Assembly (NCBI RefSeq): GCF_010078385.1
Contig: NZ_SIJC01000013.1
Span: forward strand, 1-64,000
Direction of reading: 5' to 3'
From: Chengkuizengella sediminis
GTDB lineage: Bacteria > Bacillota > Bacilli > Paenibacillales > KCTC-33759
DNA: 64,000 nucleotides
The notes beneath the pieces were generated by a model. That model saw only the letters and a list, made by a program, of their open reading frames with translations, was not told the origin of the DNA and ran no database searches. This document shows, piece after piece, positions 43,686-52,831 of this stretch (the first letter of the stretch is position 1; every line of letters begins with the position of its first letter). Made by a program: the position numbers and the translations under genes.

Positions 43686-44897
43686 TCAATCCTCAAACAA
43701 CATATTTTCTGCCATAACTGCAAGTTCAATTTTATTTAAAGCTTGGCAATAATTGTGTGTCATTTCTAAAGTGATAGGTGGTTTTATTTTTTTAAAATAT
43801 TTCATGCTAGAGAGATTACTGAACCAGTCTTCGTGAGTAGTGGACTGAAAAGGAATGTTAGACCATATTTGAGTTAATTGAGGGCTGAAGAGTGGTTCAG
43901 CTCCTTTTTTTAATTTACTCCCTATGATTTTTTGTGTTTTATAATTGGAAGAGGTTGACTTCTTTTTTGAAAATAGTTCAGGACAATAGTCTACTCGTGA
44001 ACCAGTGTGAGGAACTTGAGTAGAGAAATTTGTAATGGCCTGATAATAGTTAGGATAACAGAATAAAACCGTATATAGTTTTTTGCCTACTTCAATTCTT
44101 TCTTGAAGATTTGAAAAATTCTGAACTGTTAACCCCACAAGTTCCATTTTATGACTTTGATGAGAAGAAAACATGGGAAAGATGACCTGATTTAGTTGTA
44201 ATAAAGATTGTACTTTAAAATAAAATTTGTCCAACACTTTTTCTTTAAATTTGGGATTTAAAACAACTCTTTTTTCGATGTGATTTTGTTCATTAATAAT
44301 AAGAGCGATAGTTATCAAAGTGTATTGTTGTGGATCATTCCAGAAAAGCTCCCAGAAGGGGCGCACAAATTTAGATACATGAAAAGCATCTAACAAATGA
44401 AATAAGTTTTTTTTCAATCGTAAACTTTCCTCATATAATAATAACTGAGGATAGGCATCATGAAAAATAAGTGCATTTGCACTTTCTAGCATTAAAAATG
44501 TTGCTAATCGTTTTTCGTAGTTTAGTAAACGAGGTAGAAATTCCCCCATTAAATCGGTCATATTCCAACCGCCGTTTCTTGATACCATATGAGCTAAAAA
44601 CGCCCAGTGAAGGTTAGGGTTTCTCTTGTACACTTCTAGGTACGCTTGAGTGCGTGTAATATTATTTAGGTTATTTTCCTTAGTTTTTTGTTGAATTTTT
44701 TTTATAATTTCTTGTTCAATTTTAGTAAAAGTAGTTTTCGTAGCTTTAGGGTGTTCCAATATACTCTTTAATTTTTTATGAATCATTCGCAAGTCTTTTT
44801 TGTTGTAATCTAAAGGGTTGTATTGTTTTTTTAGTTGTAAGAATCTAAAGAAACTTTTTTCTTTTTGTTTTGATTCATTAAAAAGTTCGTTAAACAT
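43686..44897 (-). CDS. DUF2515 family protein (YppC-like)
   Basis: This 403-aa protein carries the DUF2515 core NITRTQAYLEVYKRNPNLHW, then AFLAHMVSRNGGWNMTDL and SLRLKKNLFHLLDAFHVSKFVRPFWELFW. Function is unknown in B. subtilis YppC and here. It is soluble, basic and helical, with no signal peptide. I took the ATG at 44897 because AAGAAGGTG precedes it. Confidence 0.88.
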   Translation of the reverse strand: MFNELFNESKQKEKSFFRFLQLKKQYNPLDYNKKDLRMIHKKLKSILEHPKATKTTFTKIEQEIIKKIQQKTKENNLNNITRTQAYLEVYKRNPNLHWAFLAHMVSRNGGWNMTDLMGEFLPRLLNYEKRLATFLMLESANALIFHDAYPQLLLYEESLRLKKNLFHLLDAFHVSKFVRPFWELFWNDPQQYTLITIALIINEQNHIEKRVVLNPKFKEKVLDKFYFKVQSLLQLNQVIFPMFSSHQSHKMELVGLTVQNFSNLQERIEVGKKLYTVLFCYPNYYQAITNFSTQVPHTGSRVDYCPELFSKKKSTSSNYKTQKIIGSKLKKGAEPLFSPQLTQIWSNIPFQSTTHEDWFSNLSSMKYFKKIKPPITLEMTHNYCQALNKIELAVMAENMLFED

Positions 44898-45076
44898 TAG
44901 GAACACCTTCTTTCTAAATTTGATTGAATGTAAGAAGTTTCACATAATTAACTATGATTTTTTGTTAAAATGGGTGTGAGTCATTTAGCATTAAAGTTTG
45001 AATGGTTATACTAGTATTCCGTATAATAGTTCTTAAGATTCCTTTTTAAAGAGGACAAGAAGAAGAGGAGTGAAAG

Positions 45077-45427
45077 ATGATGGAAAAATTAACGAGTAAA
45101 AAACAGTTTACAGAAATGATATCTGAAAACAAACCAACAATTGCAGTATTTAAAGCGGATTGGTGCGTAGATTGCCGTTTCATAGATCCATTTATGCCAG
45201 AAGTGATTGCAAAATATGAAGGTAAAGTCCGTTTTATTGAGATTGATTCAGAACAATTTCCTGATTTAGTTGATCAGTACAATGTGCTTGGTATTCCAAG
45301 TTTTATCGCTCTTCATGAGAATAAGGAGCTTATTCGATTTGTGAGTAAATTAAGAAAAACGCAAGAAGAAATCGAGGCCTTTGTTGATCGAGCCATAGAA
45401 GTGGCTTCTGCTTTAGAAAAGTCATAA
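45077..45427 (+). CDS. Thioredoxin-family protein
   Basis: This 116-aa protein has the redox motif FKADWCVDCRFIDPFMPEV (WCxxC, Cys31/Cys34) and the cis-Pro in VLGIPSFIALHENKE. The CVDC active site is unlike classical CGPC thioredoxin, suggesting a special partner. There is no signal, so it is cytosolic. The start follows AGAGGAGTG. A G-T-rich hairpin at about 45474-45523 may terminate it. Confidence 0.9.
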   Translation: MMEKLTSKKQFTEMISENKPTIAVFKADWCVDCRFIDPFMPEVIAKYEGKVRFIEIDSEQFPDLVDQYNVLGIPSFIALHENKELIRFVSKLRKTQEEIEAFVDRAIEVASALEKS

Positions 45428-45652
45428 TTTAAACTAAACACATAACATCTAGAAAAATAAGCCCTAAACATATAATCTCGTCGTTCTAAAAAGAATTATT
45501 TCTATTTTGGAGCGGCGATTTTCTTATATAAAAAAGTGGTTATACTTCTTCGGATTTTCTTCACTTTTTAAGGAATCGTGATATGGTATTCTTAACTATT
45601 AACAGATATAATTATAACTGTTGTTATTTGTACATAGAGAAGGGTGAAAACA

Positions 45653-46591
45653 TTGGTTAAAGGATTAAAATGGATAGCTACGATCACATGTGTGGGAATG
45701 TTCCTCGTTTTACTTGCTGGGACGTTAGTTACAAATACGGGATCAGAACTAGGCTGCGGCCATGATTGGCCTTTATGTAACGGTAAATTCGTACCTACCT
45801 ATACTATTTCATCGATCATAGAGTACAGTCACCGGTTTGTAACTGGTATAGAGGGAATACTAGTGGTGATTACGCTTGTTATGGTCATCAAATTATTAAA
45901 TCATCGCAAAGATGCCTTATTGTATGCATGGGGAACATTGTTGTTTACTGTAGTACAAGCCATCATGGGCGCTATGGCAGTCATGTGGCCACAATCGTCT
46001 CCTGTTCTAGCACTTCATTTTGGAATATCTATAATGGCATTTGCAAGCAGTTTGTTGCTCGTGATGATCGTTTGGAAAATAAATCCACAAGAGCAGAGTC
46101 AATATACAAAATGGGGTGAACCGACAACAACTATAGATAAACCGGTTGGTAGAAGTTATCGTATCTTTGTATGGTTTACAGTCATTTATACTTATATCGT
46201 GGTTTACACTGGAGCGTTAGTGAAACATACGGACTCAGGATCTGCTTTTGTTGAGCTATATCAAAATACATTTCAAACCTTGATAGGGAAAGTGGCGGTA
46301 GCACTTACACATGTTTCTTCTGCGAGTTTCTTGTTTATTATTATGTTAATTGTCGCTCATTTTGCCTATAGATCATATCATCATATTCGTCCGATTCGTA
46401 ATGCTGGAATCGCTGCACTTGTTTTAATTGTAGCCCAAGTCATAAGTGGTGTTATATTAGTTGCAGCAATCAGTAATGAAAATTGGTACCTATTTGCCAT
46501 TTTGTTACACACATCAATTATATCAGTCATGTTTGGAGTATTATGTTATTTAAGTATGTTAGTATGGCAGTGGAGGGAGAAAGTTAAATGA
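45653..46591 (+). CDS. ctaA: Heme A synthase (COX15/CtaA)
   Basis: This 312-aa, eight-segment membrane enzyme oxidises heme O to heme A. Typical features are LAGTLVTNTGSELGCGHDWP followed by LCNG (external Cys pair), EYSHRFV (ExxxH heme ligand), ALHFGIS, KHTDSGSAF, LTHVSSAS and LLHTSI histidines. The chosen TTG follows AGAAGGGTG; a GTG at 45644 overlaps that site. The next gene overlaps its stop (ATGA). It supplies heme A for the same oxidase as CtaB and Sco. Confidence 0.93.
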   Translation: MVKGLKWIATITCVGMFLVLLAGTLVTNTGSELGCGHDWPLCNGKFVPTYTISSIIEYSHRFVTGIEGILVVITLVMVIKLLNHRKDALLYAWGTLLFTVVQAIMGAMAVMWPQSSPVLALHFGISIMAFASSLLLVMIVWKINPQEQSQYTKWGEPTTTIDKPVGRSYRIFVWFTVIYTYIVVYTGALVKHTDSGSAFVELYQNTFQTLIGKVAVALTHVSSASFLFIIMLIVAHFAYRSYHHIRPIRNAGIAALVLIVAQVISGVILVAAISNENWYLFAILLHTSIISVMFGVLCYLSMLVWQWREKVK

Positions 46592-48345
46592 TTCAAGATT
46601 TAAGAGCATTTATTGATATTTTAAAAAAAGAAAACGATATCGTAGAAATATCTGCGTCAGTTGACCCATATCTTGAGATAGCGGAGATCCATCGACGTGT
46701 GATTGATGAAGGCGGTCCTGCATTGTTATTTACCAACGTAAAAGGAAGCCCTTTCCCAGTTGTTACAAATTTATTTGGGACAAGTAGGCGCGTGGATTTA
46801 GCTTTTGGTCCAAAACCAGAGTTATTAATGAAACAAATTATTGGAGCGATGGACACACTTCTTCCACCGACTCCAAAAGCACTATGGAAAGAGAAAAATT
46901 TAATATTAGATATGTTGAAAATCGGCACTAAAACAGTATTAAAAAATGAAGCTCCTGTTATGCAGGTATTAAAACAACAAAAACCGTTAAGTGAGCTTCC
47001 AGTGATTACAAGTTGGCAGGAAGATGGAGGACCATTTTTCACTTTGCCTTTAGTATATACAGAACATCCTGAAACGAAGGACCACAATCTTGGTATGTAT
47101 CGCATGCAAGTATATGATGATCAAACAACAGGAATGCATTGGCAAATTCATAAGGGTGGAGGATTTCATTATCATGAAGCAGAGAAAAAGAATGAACCTT
47201 TTCCTGTTACCGTTTTTTTAGGAGGACCACCTGCACTAATAGCCTCTGCCATTGCTCCTGTACCAGAGCATTTACCAGAACTATTATTAACTTCTTTAAT
47301 TTTGGGGAAAAAATTAAAGACTGCTGACAATCCACTTGGAGATCATCGTCTGATTGCAGATGCTGAGTTTGCCATTCATGGTAAGGTACCACCGAATTAT
47401 ACAAGACCAGAAGGCCCTTTCGGAGACCATTACGGATATTATTCTTTAATTCATGATTTTCCTGAATTTCGAATTGATCATATGTGGCATCGTAAGGATG
47501 CTATTTATCCAGCTACCATTGTAGGCAAACCAAAACAAGAAGATTATTATATGGGTGAGTTTTTACAACGATTATTATCTCCTGCTTTTCCAATGGCGAT
47601 GCCTGGAGTGAAACAGTTATGGACTTATGCTGAAACAGGTTTTCATCCGTTGGCAGCAGCAGTAGTAAGGGAAAGTTATTCACGTGAAGTGTTAGCAAGT
47701 GCTTTTAGAATTTTTGGAGAAGGTCAGCTTACGCTAACAAAATTTTTAATTTTAACAGATCAAAACGTAAACTTAGAAAATTTCCCACAATTATTTGAAT
47801 CTGTATTAGAAAGATTTGAACCAAAAACGGATTTGTTTATTTTTAATAAAACTTCACACGATACATTAGATTACACTGGGAAAAAGTTGAATCATGGGAG
47901 TAAAGCAGTGCTAATTGGAGTAGGCGATCCAAAGAGAGAATTACCTGGTGATTACACAGGTGGAGAATTAGCAGGAATATCTAAAATCTCTACTTACTGT
48001 AAAGGATGTCTAGTTATTTCAGGTAAAAAGTATGAAGAAGAACCTGAGTTAGCAGCACATATCCTAAAAACAAATAAACAAAAGTTGGAATCATGGCCAA
48101 TGGTTATTCTAGTTGATGATGCAAATATTACAAAGGATCAAACCTCCTTTTTATGGACAGTGTTTACTCGATTTAACCCTGCAACAGATATGTATGCAGA
48201 TGGTGAAATCCGACAGCATCATCTAAACTATGAACTGCCAATCGTCATAGATGCAAGAATGAAACCAGGGTATCCTGATGAGTTGTTTCCACGTGAAGAT
48301 ATTGTAGAGCTTGTTTCAAAACGTTGGGGAGAGTATTTTGAGTAA
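46588..48345 (+). CDS. UbiD-family decarboxylase
   Basis: This 585-aa protein matches UbiD enzymes, which use prenylated FMN to decarboxylate aromatic acids. Family stretches include MGMYRMQVYDDQTTGMHWQI (as NLGMYRMQ), EGPFGDHYGYYSL, AIYPATIVGKPKQEDYYMGE and YPDELFPREDIVELV. With MqnE in this window, a late decarboxylation step in futalosine-type menaquinone synthesis is plausible. It overlaps ctaA by four bases, linking it to respiration. Confidence 0.88.
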   Translation: MIQDLRAFIDILKKENDIVEISASVDPYLEIAEIHRRVIDEGGPALLFTNVKGSPFPVVTNLFGTSRRVDLAFGPKPELLMKQIIGAMDTLLPPTPKALWKEKNLILDMLKIGTKTVLKNEAPVMQVLKQQKPLSELPVITSWQEDGGPFFTLPLVYTEHPETKDHNLGMYRMQVYDDQTTGMHWQIHKGGGFHYHEAEKKNEPFPVTVFLGGPPALIASAIAPVPEHLPELLLTSLILGKKLKTADNPLGDHRLIADAEFAIHGKVPPNYTRPEGPFGDHYGYYSLIHDFPEFRIDHMWHRKDAIYPATIVGKPKQEDYYMGEFLQRLLSPAFPMAMPGVKQLWTYAETGFHPLAAAVVRESYSREVLASAFRIFGEGQLTLTKFLILTDQNVNLENFPQLFESVLERFEPKTDLFIFNKTSHDTLDYTGKKLNHGSKAVLIGVGDPKRELPGDYTGGELAGISKISTYCKGCLVISGKKYEEEPELAAHILKTNKQKLESWPMVILVDDANITKDQTSFLWTVFTRFNPATDMYADGEIRQHHLNYELPIVIDARMKPGYPDELFPREDIVELVSKRWGEYFE

Positions 48346-49252
48346 TAAAACAAATTTGTTACCACATATAGGATTTGCATTTGTATATTTATTATGGGGA
48401 ATTAACATAACCTCTATGAAAATAGGGGGTCAAGAATGGGAGCCGCTTATATTTAACGGGATCAGATTCTTTAGTATTGTCCCCCTTGTATGGGTAATTG
48501 CTTATCTTTCACTTAGAAAAAAAAACATAAACTTATCCATTAAAATAAATGATTTATTGTTATTATTTGGACTTGGTGTGTTAAATGCTGTTGGAATGGA
48601 GGCGATGCTTTCTTATGCATTACAGTACTCCACTTCAGCAAATGGAGCTGTTTTAGGTAGAGGATTTATGCCGGTTGTTACGGCAATCTTTGCTTTGATG
48701 TTAAAAGAAATTAGGCTGTCTAAGCGGTTAATCATAGGACTCCCTACAGCTTTTTTAGGTGTTATTTTGATGATGTTAGGAAACAATTTACACTTTGGAA
48801 TGGATACGCTTAAAGGTGATGTATTACTGTTATCAAGAGCTTTTATGGGAGCTGCTTATTTAATCGGTATGAATCATCTTTTGAAAAAATATCCAATTAC
48901 ATTTATCGTTTCTATTGAAATGACTGTAGGGGCAATAAGTTTACTTCCTTTTGTGGTTTGGAACGTAGATATTTCCTATTTGCAATCAGTTACAACCATA
49001 GGATGGATTAGTTTGTTGTACACATCTATTGTTGCAACGGTAATCGCTTTTTATTTACATCATTACAGTTTAGGTAAGCTGGGTGCTTTTAAATCCTCAG
49101 TATATGGTTTTTTACTTCCAATTACAGCTGCCTTCGCAGGATTTATTATTTTACAAGAACGTTTAAGTTTTATACAAATCTTAGGTGCAATTGCCGTGTT
49201 ATCTTCGATGTACCTTATTCAAAAAGAACGGTTTAGTCAGAAGATAGAATAG
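48338..49252 (+). CDS. EamA/DMT-superfamily transporter
   Basis: This 304-aa protein has ten hydrophobic segments arranged as two EamA repeats. Conserved points include FVYLLWGINITSMKIG near the start and FYLHHYSLGKLGAFKSSVYGFL in repeat two. It is a drug/metabolite exporter of unknown substrate. I chose the TTG at 48338 behind GGGGAGAG, giving a short overlap with the UbiD gene; a TTG at 48311 lacks a site. It is probably the third gene of the ctaA operon. Confidence 0.85.
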   Translation: MSNKTNLLPHIGFAFVYLLWGINITSMKIGGQEWEPLIFNGIRFFSIVPLVWVIAYLSLRKKNINLSIKINDLLLLFGLGVLNAVGMEAMLSYALQYSTSANGAVLGRGFMPVVTAIFALMLKEIRLSKRLIIGLPTAFLGVILMMLGNNLHFGMDTLKGDVLLLSRAFMGAAYLIGMNHLLKKYPITFIVSIEMTVGAISLLPFVVWNVDISYLQSVTTIGWISLLYTSIVATVIAFYLHHYSLGKLGAFKSSVYGFLLPITAAFAGFIILQERLSFIQILGAIAVLSSMYLIQKERFSQKIE

Positions 49253-49296
49253 AAGCGGATAAAATGGTGAAGAACTGATATGAAGGAAGTGATGTG

Positions 49297-50004
49297 ATGT
49301 TTGACCATTCGTTTAAATTACCGAATAGAAAGAAAGAAGGGGATTTCTTTCATATCAATCAAGCGATTGAAAAATTTAGCGATTTAATTATCCAAATTGA
49401 TCGAAAAGAAGACTTACCAGATAGATATATTCGAATTAAGCTGTTAGCTGAAGCGTTTATTATTTCTTTAAATGAATTGGAGCAGAGTGTGTTTTCCAGT
49501 GAAAAATATAGTAAAAAGATTCACACTACATATGAAGAAGATATGGACGCAGAGGAATTAAAGGATTATTATTTGCATGTTTATTATTATAAAAATTCGT
49601 TCATTCGAATTTTTTCTATATTAGATAAACTGGGGTATTTTTTGAATGATCTATTTGAATTGAAAACAGAACAAGTTAAACCAAGGTTTTCATATTACAC
49701 TGCTTTAAGGCAGATGTATAGTTTGAAAAAACATCCTACTTTACAAAAGTTACTATATCATATTAAATTAGAATATAAAGAACCGATGAAAACGCTTAGA
49801 AAAAGAAGAAACTTAGAAATTCATTACATTAATGTTGAAATGTTAGATGATTTGGCCAAAACGGATGACGTATCAAAAGAAAAAGTAACAGTAGAAAACT
49901 TAGCAAACAATGTTTATATTTTGCAGCAAGGTTATAAAATGGTCTGTTTATCTTTAATTGAAGTATTTGATTATGCAAATCAATTGTTACAAAAAAAATT
50001 GTAA
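49297..50004 (+). CDS. HEPN-like helical protein (Cthe_2314-type)
   Basis: This 235-aa all-helical protein has a C-terminal HEPN-style motif RNLEIHYINVE, with Arg171-x4-His176 as in HEPN ribonucleases and Cthe_2314 relatives. Tyrosine-rich LKDYYLHVYYYKNSFIRIF lies in the middle. No nucleotidyltransferase or other antitoxin partner lies beside it, so a toxin role is not supported. The ATG at 49297 follows AAGGAAGTG. It lies between an EamA exporter and an SDR. Confidence 0.62.
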   Translation: MFDHSFKLPNRKKEGDFFHINQAIEKFSDLIIQIDRKEDLPDRYIRIKLLAEAFIISLNELEQSVFSSEKYSKKIHTTYEEDMDAEELKDYYLHVYYYKNSFIRIFSILDKLGYFLNDLFELKTEQVKPRFSYYTALRQMYSLKKHPTLQKLLYHIKLEYKEPMKTLRKRRNLEIHYINVEMLDDLAKTDDVSKEKVTVENLANNVYILQQGYKMVCLSLIEVFDYANQLLQKKL

Positions 50005-50063
50005 CATACATAAGAAGATGGTAAGTGATTCAATTGTCACTAGAGGGGGACGAGAGAATTCCA

Positions 50064-50840
50064 ATGTTAAAAGATAAAGTTGCTCTAGTCACTGGAAGTG
50101 CAAAGGGGTTAGGCAAAAAAACAGCTTTGGCTTTTGCTGAACTAGGTTGTAATGTCATCATTAATTATGTAAATAGTAAAAATGAAGCGGAACATTTAGT
50201 TGAAACGATTGAAAAAATAGGTGTAAAATCTGCTGCGATACAGGCTGATGTGACTCAATTTAATCAATTACAATCCATGATAAACCAAATTGAAGAGCAA
50301 TTTGGTGGAGTTGATATATTAGTAAATAACGCAGGTCCATTTATTCGTGAAAGAAAGTTGTTTTCTGACTACTCTTTTGAAGAAATGAATTATTTAGTTC
50401 AAGGGAATTTTTTAAGTGTTATGCAGTTGGATCATTTAGTGCTTCCTCATATGCGCAGGAAAAAATGGGGGAGGATTATACACTTTGGCTTTGGACACGC
50501 AGCAGAATCAAGAGGTTGGCCTCATAGAGCCGTATATGCTGCTGCAAAAGTAGGATTAGTATCTTTCACAAAAACATTGTCAGTAGAAGAAGCAGAATAT
50601 GGAATTACAGTGAATATGGTTTGTCCAGGTGATATTCGTGGTCAAAATAAAGAGATAGAAATTAAAGATGTTGTGACTATTTATGATGAGGAATCACCAA
50701 GAGGAAGACCAGGGACTGGAGAAGATGTTTCACGAGTCATTACGTTTTTATGTCAACCACAATCTGATTTTGTAACTGGGAACATCATAGATATTTCAGG
50801 TGGACTTGATCCAATTCGAACTTTTCCAATGATGAAATGA
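50064..50840 (+). CDS. SDR-family oxidoreductase (FabG-like)
   Basis: This roughly 258-aa classical SDR has the cofactor motif VALVTGSAKGLGKKTALAFA, the NNAGPF motif and catalytic Tyr/Lys in RAVYAAAKVGL. FDISGG-like ends appear as NIIDISGGLDPIRTF. It is close to 3-oxoacyl-ACP reductases, but the substrate is unknown. The ATG at 50064 begins the usual MLKDKVALVTG; an upstream GTG at 50025 is also possible. A strong terminator follows. Confidence 0.88.
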   Translation: MLKDKVALVTGSAKGLGKKTALAFAELGCNVIINYVNSKNEAEHLVETIEKIGVKSAAIQADVTQFNQLQSMINQIEEQFGGVDILVNNAGPFIRERKLFSDYSFEEMNYLVQGNFLSVMQLDHLVLPHMRRKKWGRIIHFGFGHAAESRGWPHRAVYAAAKVGLVSFTKTLSVEEAEYGITVNMVCPGDIRGQNKEIEIKDVVTIYDEESPRGRPGTGEDVSRVITFLCQPQSDFVTGNIIDISGGLDPIRTFPMMK

Positions 50841-50856
50841 GAATTAATTACAAATA

Positions 50857-50886
50857 AAGAGTCGTCCAGTTATTGGACGACTCTTA
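50857..50886 (+). terminator. Terminator of the SDR gene
   Basis: AAGAGTCGTCCAGTTATTGG pairs with CCAATAACTGGACGACTCTT through an 11-base stem. It is followed by ATATCTTT. Confidence 0.8.
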
Positions 50887-50896
50887 TATCTTTGCC

Positions 50897-50992
50897 TTCA
50901 AAGCTTGACTTCACTTTTGTGGGTGAATTTGTTATGGGGCCCCCGAAAAGTAACAGGTGTAGTCTCCAAAGCTTGACCTCACTTTTTGGGGT
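50897..50992 (+). repeat. Long form of the dispersed hairpin repeat (copy d)
   Basis: This copy shows two direct half-units, CAAAGCTTGACTTCACTTTT and CAAAGCTTGACCTCACTTTT. The first continues GTGGGT and the second TGGGGT. Between them lies ATGGGGCCCCCGAAAAGTAA. CCCCGAAAAGT (50941-50951) can pair with ACTTTTTGGGG (50981-50991). It ends four bases from the nfuA-like stop. Confidence 0.78.
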
Positions 50993-50995
50993 GCT

Positions 50996-51241
50996 TTAGA
51001 ATACTTGCTCTACTTCAGTGATTCCTTCAACTTCTTCAGTAAGAGCTCTTTCAATCCCTGCTTTAAGCGTTATTGTAGAACTTGGACAACTGCCGCAAGC
51101 ACCCACTAATTTAAGTTTAACAATACCATCTTCTACATCTACAAGTTCACAATCTCCTCCATCACGCTGAAGAAATGGGCGGAGTTTATCTAATACTTCA
51201 AGTACCTCATCGTACTGCTTTTGTTTATCTTCTACATTCAT
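50996..51241 (-). CDS. NifU-like Fe-S scaffold (YutI/NfuA C-domain)
   Basis: This 81-aa protein is a single NifU C-terminal domain: [20 protein letters not shown], then [20 protein letters not shown] with the cluster-binding CxxC. It assembles or carries [4Fe-4S] clusters for delivery to enzymes. The ATG at 51241 lies nine bases after AAGGAG; an ATG nine bases upstream touches that site. It is divergent from yuzB, the order found in B. subtilis yutI-yuzB-yutJ. Confidence 0.93.
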   Translation of the reverse strand: MNVEDKQKQYDEVLEVLDKLRPFLQRDGGDCELVDVEDGIVKLKLVGACGSCPSSTITLKAGIERALTEEVEGITEVEQVF

Positions 51242-51359
51242 TTGATTCATCTCCTTCCTTCTATTATTATATTACAATAAGTAAGTATTGCAAATGGTTT
51301 GCTTTTGAAAAAATAAAAGTTAATCTCAAACAAAATTACATCAAAGCAGGTGAAAATAT

Positions 51360-51611
51360 ATGAGACCTATTATAGAATTTTGCACTAATAATATGCATTT
51401 AGGAACTGATAAAATCATGAAAGAACTAGAAAAAAATCCCGAATACGATGTAATCGAATACGGATGTCTAGGTTACTGCGGGGTCTGTTCCATGGAACCG
51501 TATGCTCTCGTAAACGGAGATTTAATTACTGCGCAATCACCAGATCAATTAAAAGAAAAGATTGAAAAAGAAATTGAAGAATACTTAAAAACGTTTGATC
51601 TGGATGTTTAA
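51360..51611 (+). CDS. yuzB: YuzB family protein (DUF1450)
   Basis: This 83-aa protein has the DUF1450 cysteine pattern: FCTNN near the N-terminus and EYGCLGYCGVCSMEPYALVN in the middle. Four cysteines could bind a metal or Fe-S cluster. Its function is unknown. The start follows AGCAGGTG. It is convergent with yutJ and next to the NifU-like gene, supporting a link to Fe-S or redox metabolism. Confidence 0.9.
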   Translation: MRPIIEFCTNNMHLGTDKIMKELEKNPEYDVIEYGCLGYCGVCSMEPYALVNGDLITAQSPDQLKEKIEKEIEEYLKTFDLDV

Positions 51612-51637
51612 TGTAATATTTAAGGGTTAAAAAAGAT

Positions 51638-52702
51638 TTATCCAAAGTGATTTTTTGACATCCATAGTACACCACTTTTTAATACTCTTGGTACTCTTCC
51701 GATCATCACTGTTTTTTTACCCATAACTCCGAATCCTTCTTTTTTACCTAAAGATCCTAAAACTCCTTTAAGCTTAATTTTACCAAGCTTTGGAGTTTCT
51801 TCTCTCCATATGGCTTGAATGACTTCTGCTACTTGTTTTCCTTGAGCCTCTGCGGCTTGAGCACTAGGTGAAAAAGGCAAGCTAGCACAATCACCTACAA
51901 CATAAACATTAGGTTTTGAAGGCACTTGATGATATTCGTTTAATATGACTCTACCTTGGCTATCTTTCTCAAAATCAAGGTTTTGAACTAATTCAACAGG
52001 TTGAATACCTGCAGTCCATACCGTGATATCTGTATTTATTTTTTCACTTTGGTTATGTATTATATTTGGTTCTACTTCAGTTACACAGATGTTTCCGCGC
52101 ATTTCAATATCATGTTCTTCGAACCAAGCACGTACATAGGATTGAAGTTTTTTTGGAAATGATGAAAGGATGCTGTCACCTCGATCTAATATTCGAACAT
52201 TTAGATCTGGTCTACTTTCTCTAAGTTCAGCAGCAATTTCAACACCACTTAAACCTCCACCAACAATTGTTACCTGTCCATTTGGTTTAATATCATTTAC
52301 TTCTTGATAAGTTCTACGAGTTGCGGATAAAGATTGAATGCTATTAGTATAAATATCTGCGCCTGGAATCCCATGATAACGATCTGTACAACCAAGAGCA
52401 ATAACTAATTGATCATAAGATATAGGATCATCATTTTGTAAGTGGACAAGTTGACTTTCGATATTTACGTCTATAATTTCCCCATATTTGACCGTTAGTC
52501 TTGAATCAATTGGGTATTGAACTCTGATAGCCATATCAGAGATTGTACCTGATGCTAATGCATAATATTCCGTTTTTAAACCTTGATAAGGCATACGATC
52601 TACTAAGGTGATATGTGCGTCATCTGGAAATTGATCATTTAATAATTCAATAACAGTTGATAATCCCCCGTATCCACCGCCTAATATTACAATATTTTTC
52701 AT
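51638..52702 (-). CDS. yutJ: NDH-2-like NAD(P)H/FAD oxidoreductase YutJ
   Basis: This 354-aa flavoprotein has the FAD Rossmann motif IVILGGGYGGLSTVIELL at the N-terminus and the NAD(P) motif VTIVGGGLSGVEIAAELRES. FAD-binding NVYVVGDCASLPFSPSAQAA lies near the C-terminus. It belongs with type II NADH dehydrogenases but lacks a clear membrane helix. The start follows AAGGAATAAC. A second, longer relative (yumB-like) lies at 57224. Confidence 0.88.
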   Translation of the reverse strand: MKNIVILGGGYGGLSTVIELLNDQFPDDAHITLVDRMPYQGLKTEYYALASGTISDMAIRVQYPIDSRLTVKYGEIIDVNIESQLVHLQNDDPISYDQLVIALGCTDRYHGIPGADIYTNSIQSLSATRRTYQEVNDIKPNGQVTIVGGGLSGVEIAAELRESRPDLNVRILDRGDSILSSFPKKLQSYVRAWFEEHDIEMRGNICVTEVEPNIIHNQSEKINTDITVWTAGIQPVELVQNLDFEKDSQGRVILNEYHQVPSKPNVYVVGDCASLPFSPSAQAAEAQGKQVAEVIQAIWREETPKLGKIKLKGVLGSLGKKEGFGVMGKKTVMIGRVPRVLKSGVLWMSKNHFG

Positions 52703-52766
52703 AAAGTTATTCCTTTCATTGAACCTTTATATATAATCTCTAATAAATGAAATAAAGGAAATTTAA

Positions 52767-52791
52767 GGCCTTATTTAAATAAGGCCCTTTT
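52767..52791. terminator. Palindromic terminator between mqnE and yutJ
   Basis: GGCCTTATTTAAATAAGGCC is a perfect 20-base palindrome followed by CTTTTT on the plus strand. The flanking genes are both on the minus strand, so it would end mqnE transcripts. Confidence 0.65.
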
Positions 52792-52831
52792 TCCCCTATT
52801 TGTTTATTTCATAAGTGTTCTTAGCTTTTCC

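Noticed and set aside
49297-50004. HEPN/MNT toxin-antitoxin pair
   Set aside because: No nucleotidyltransferase or other small partner gene is adjacent.
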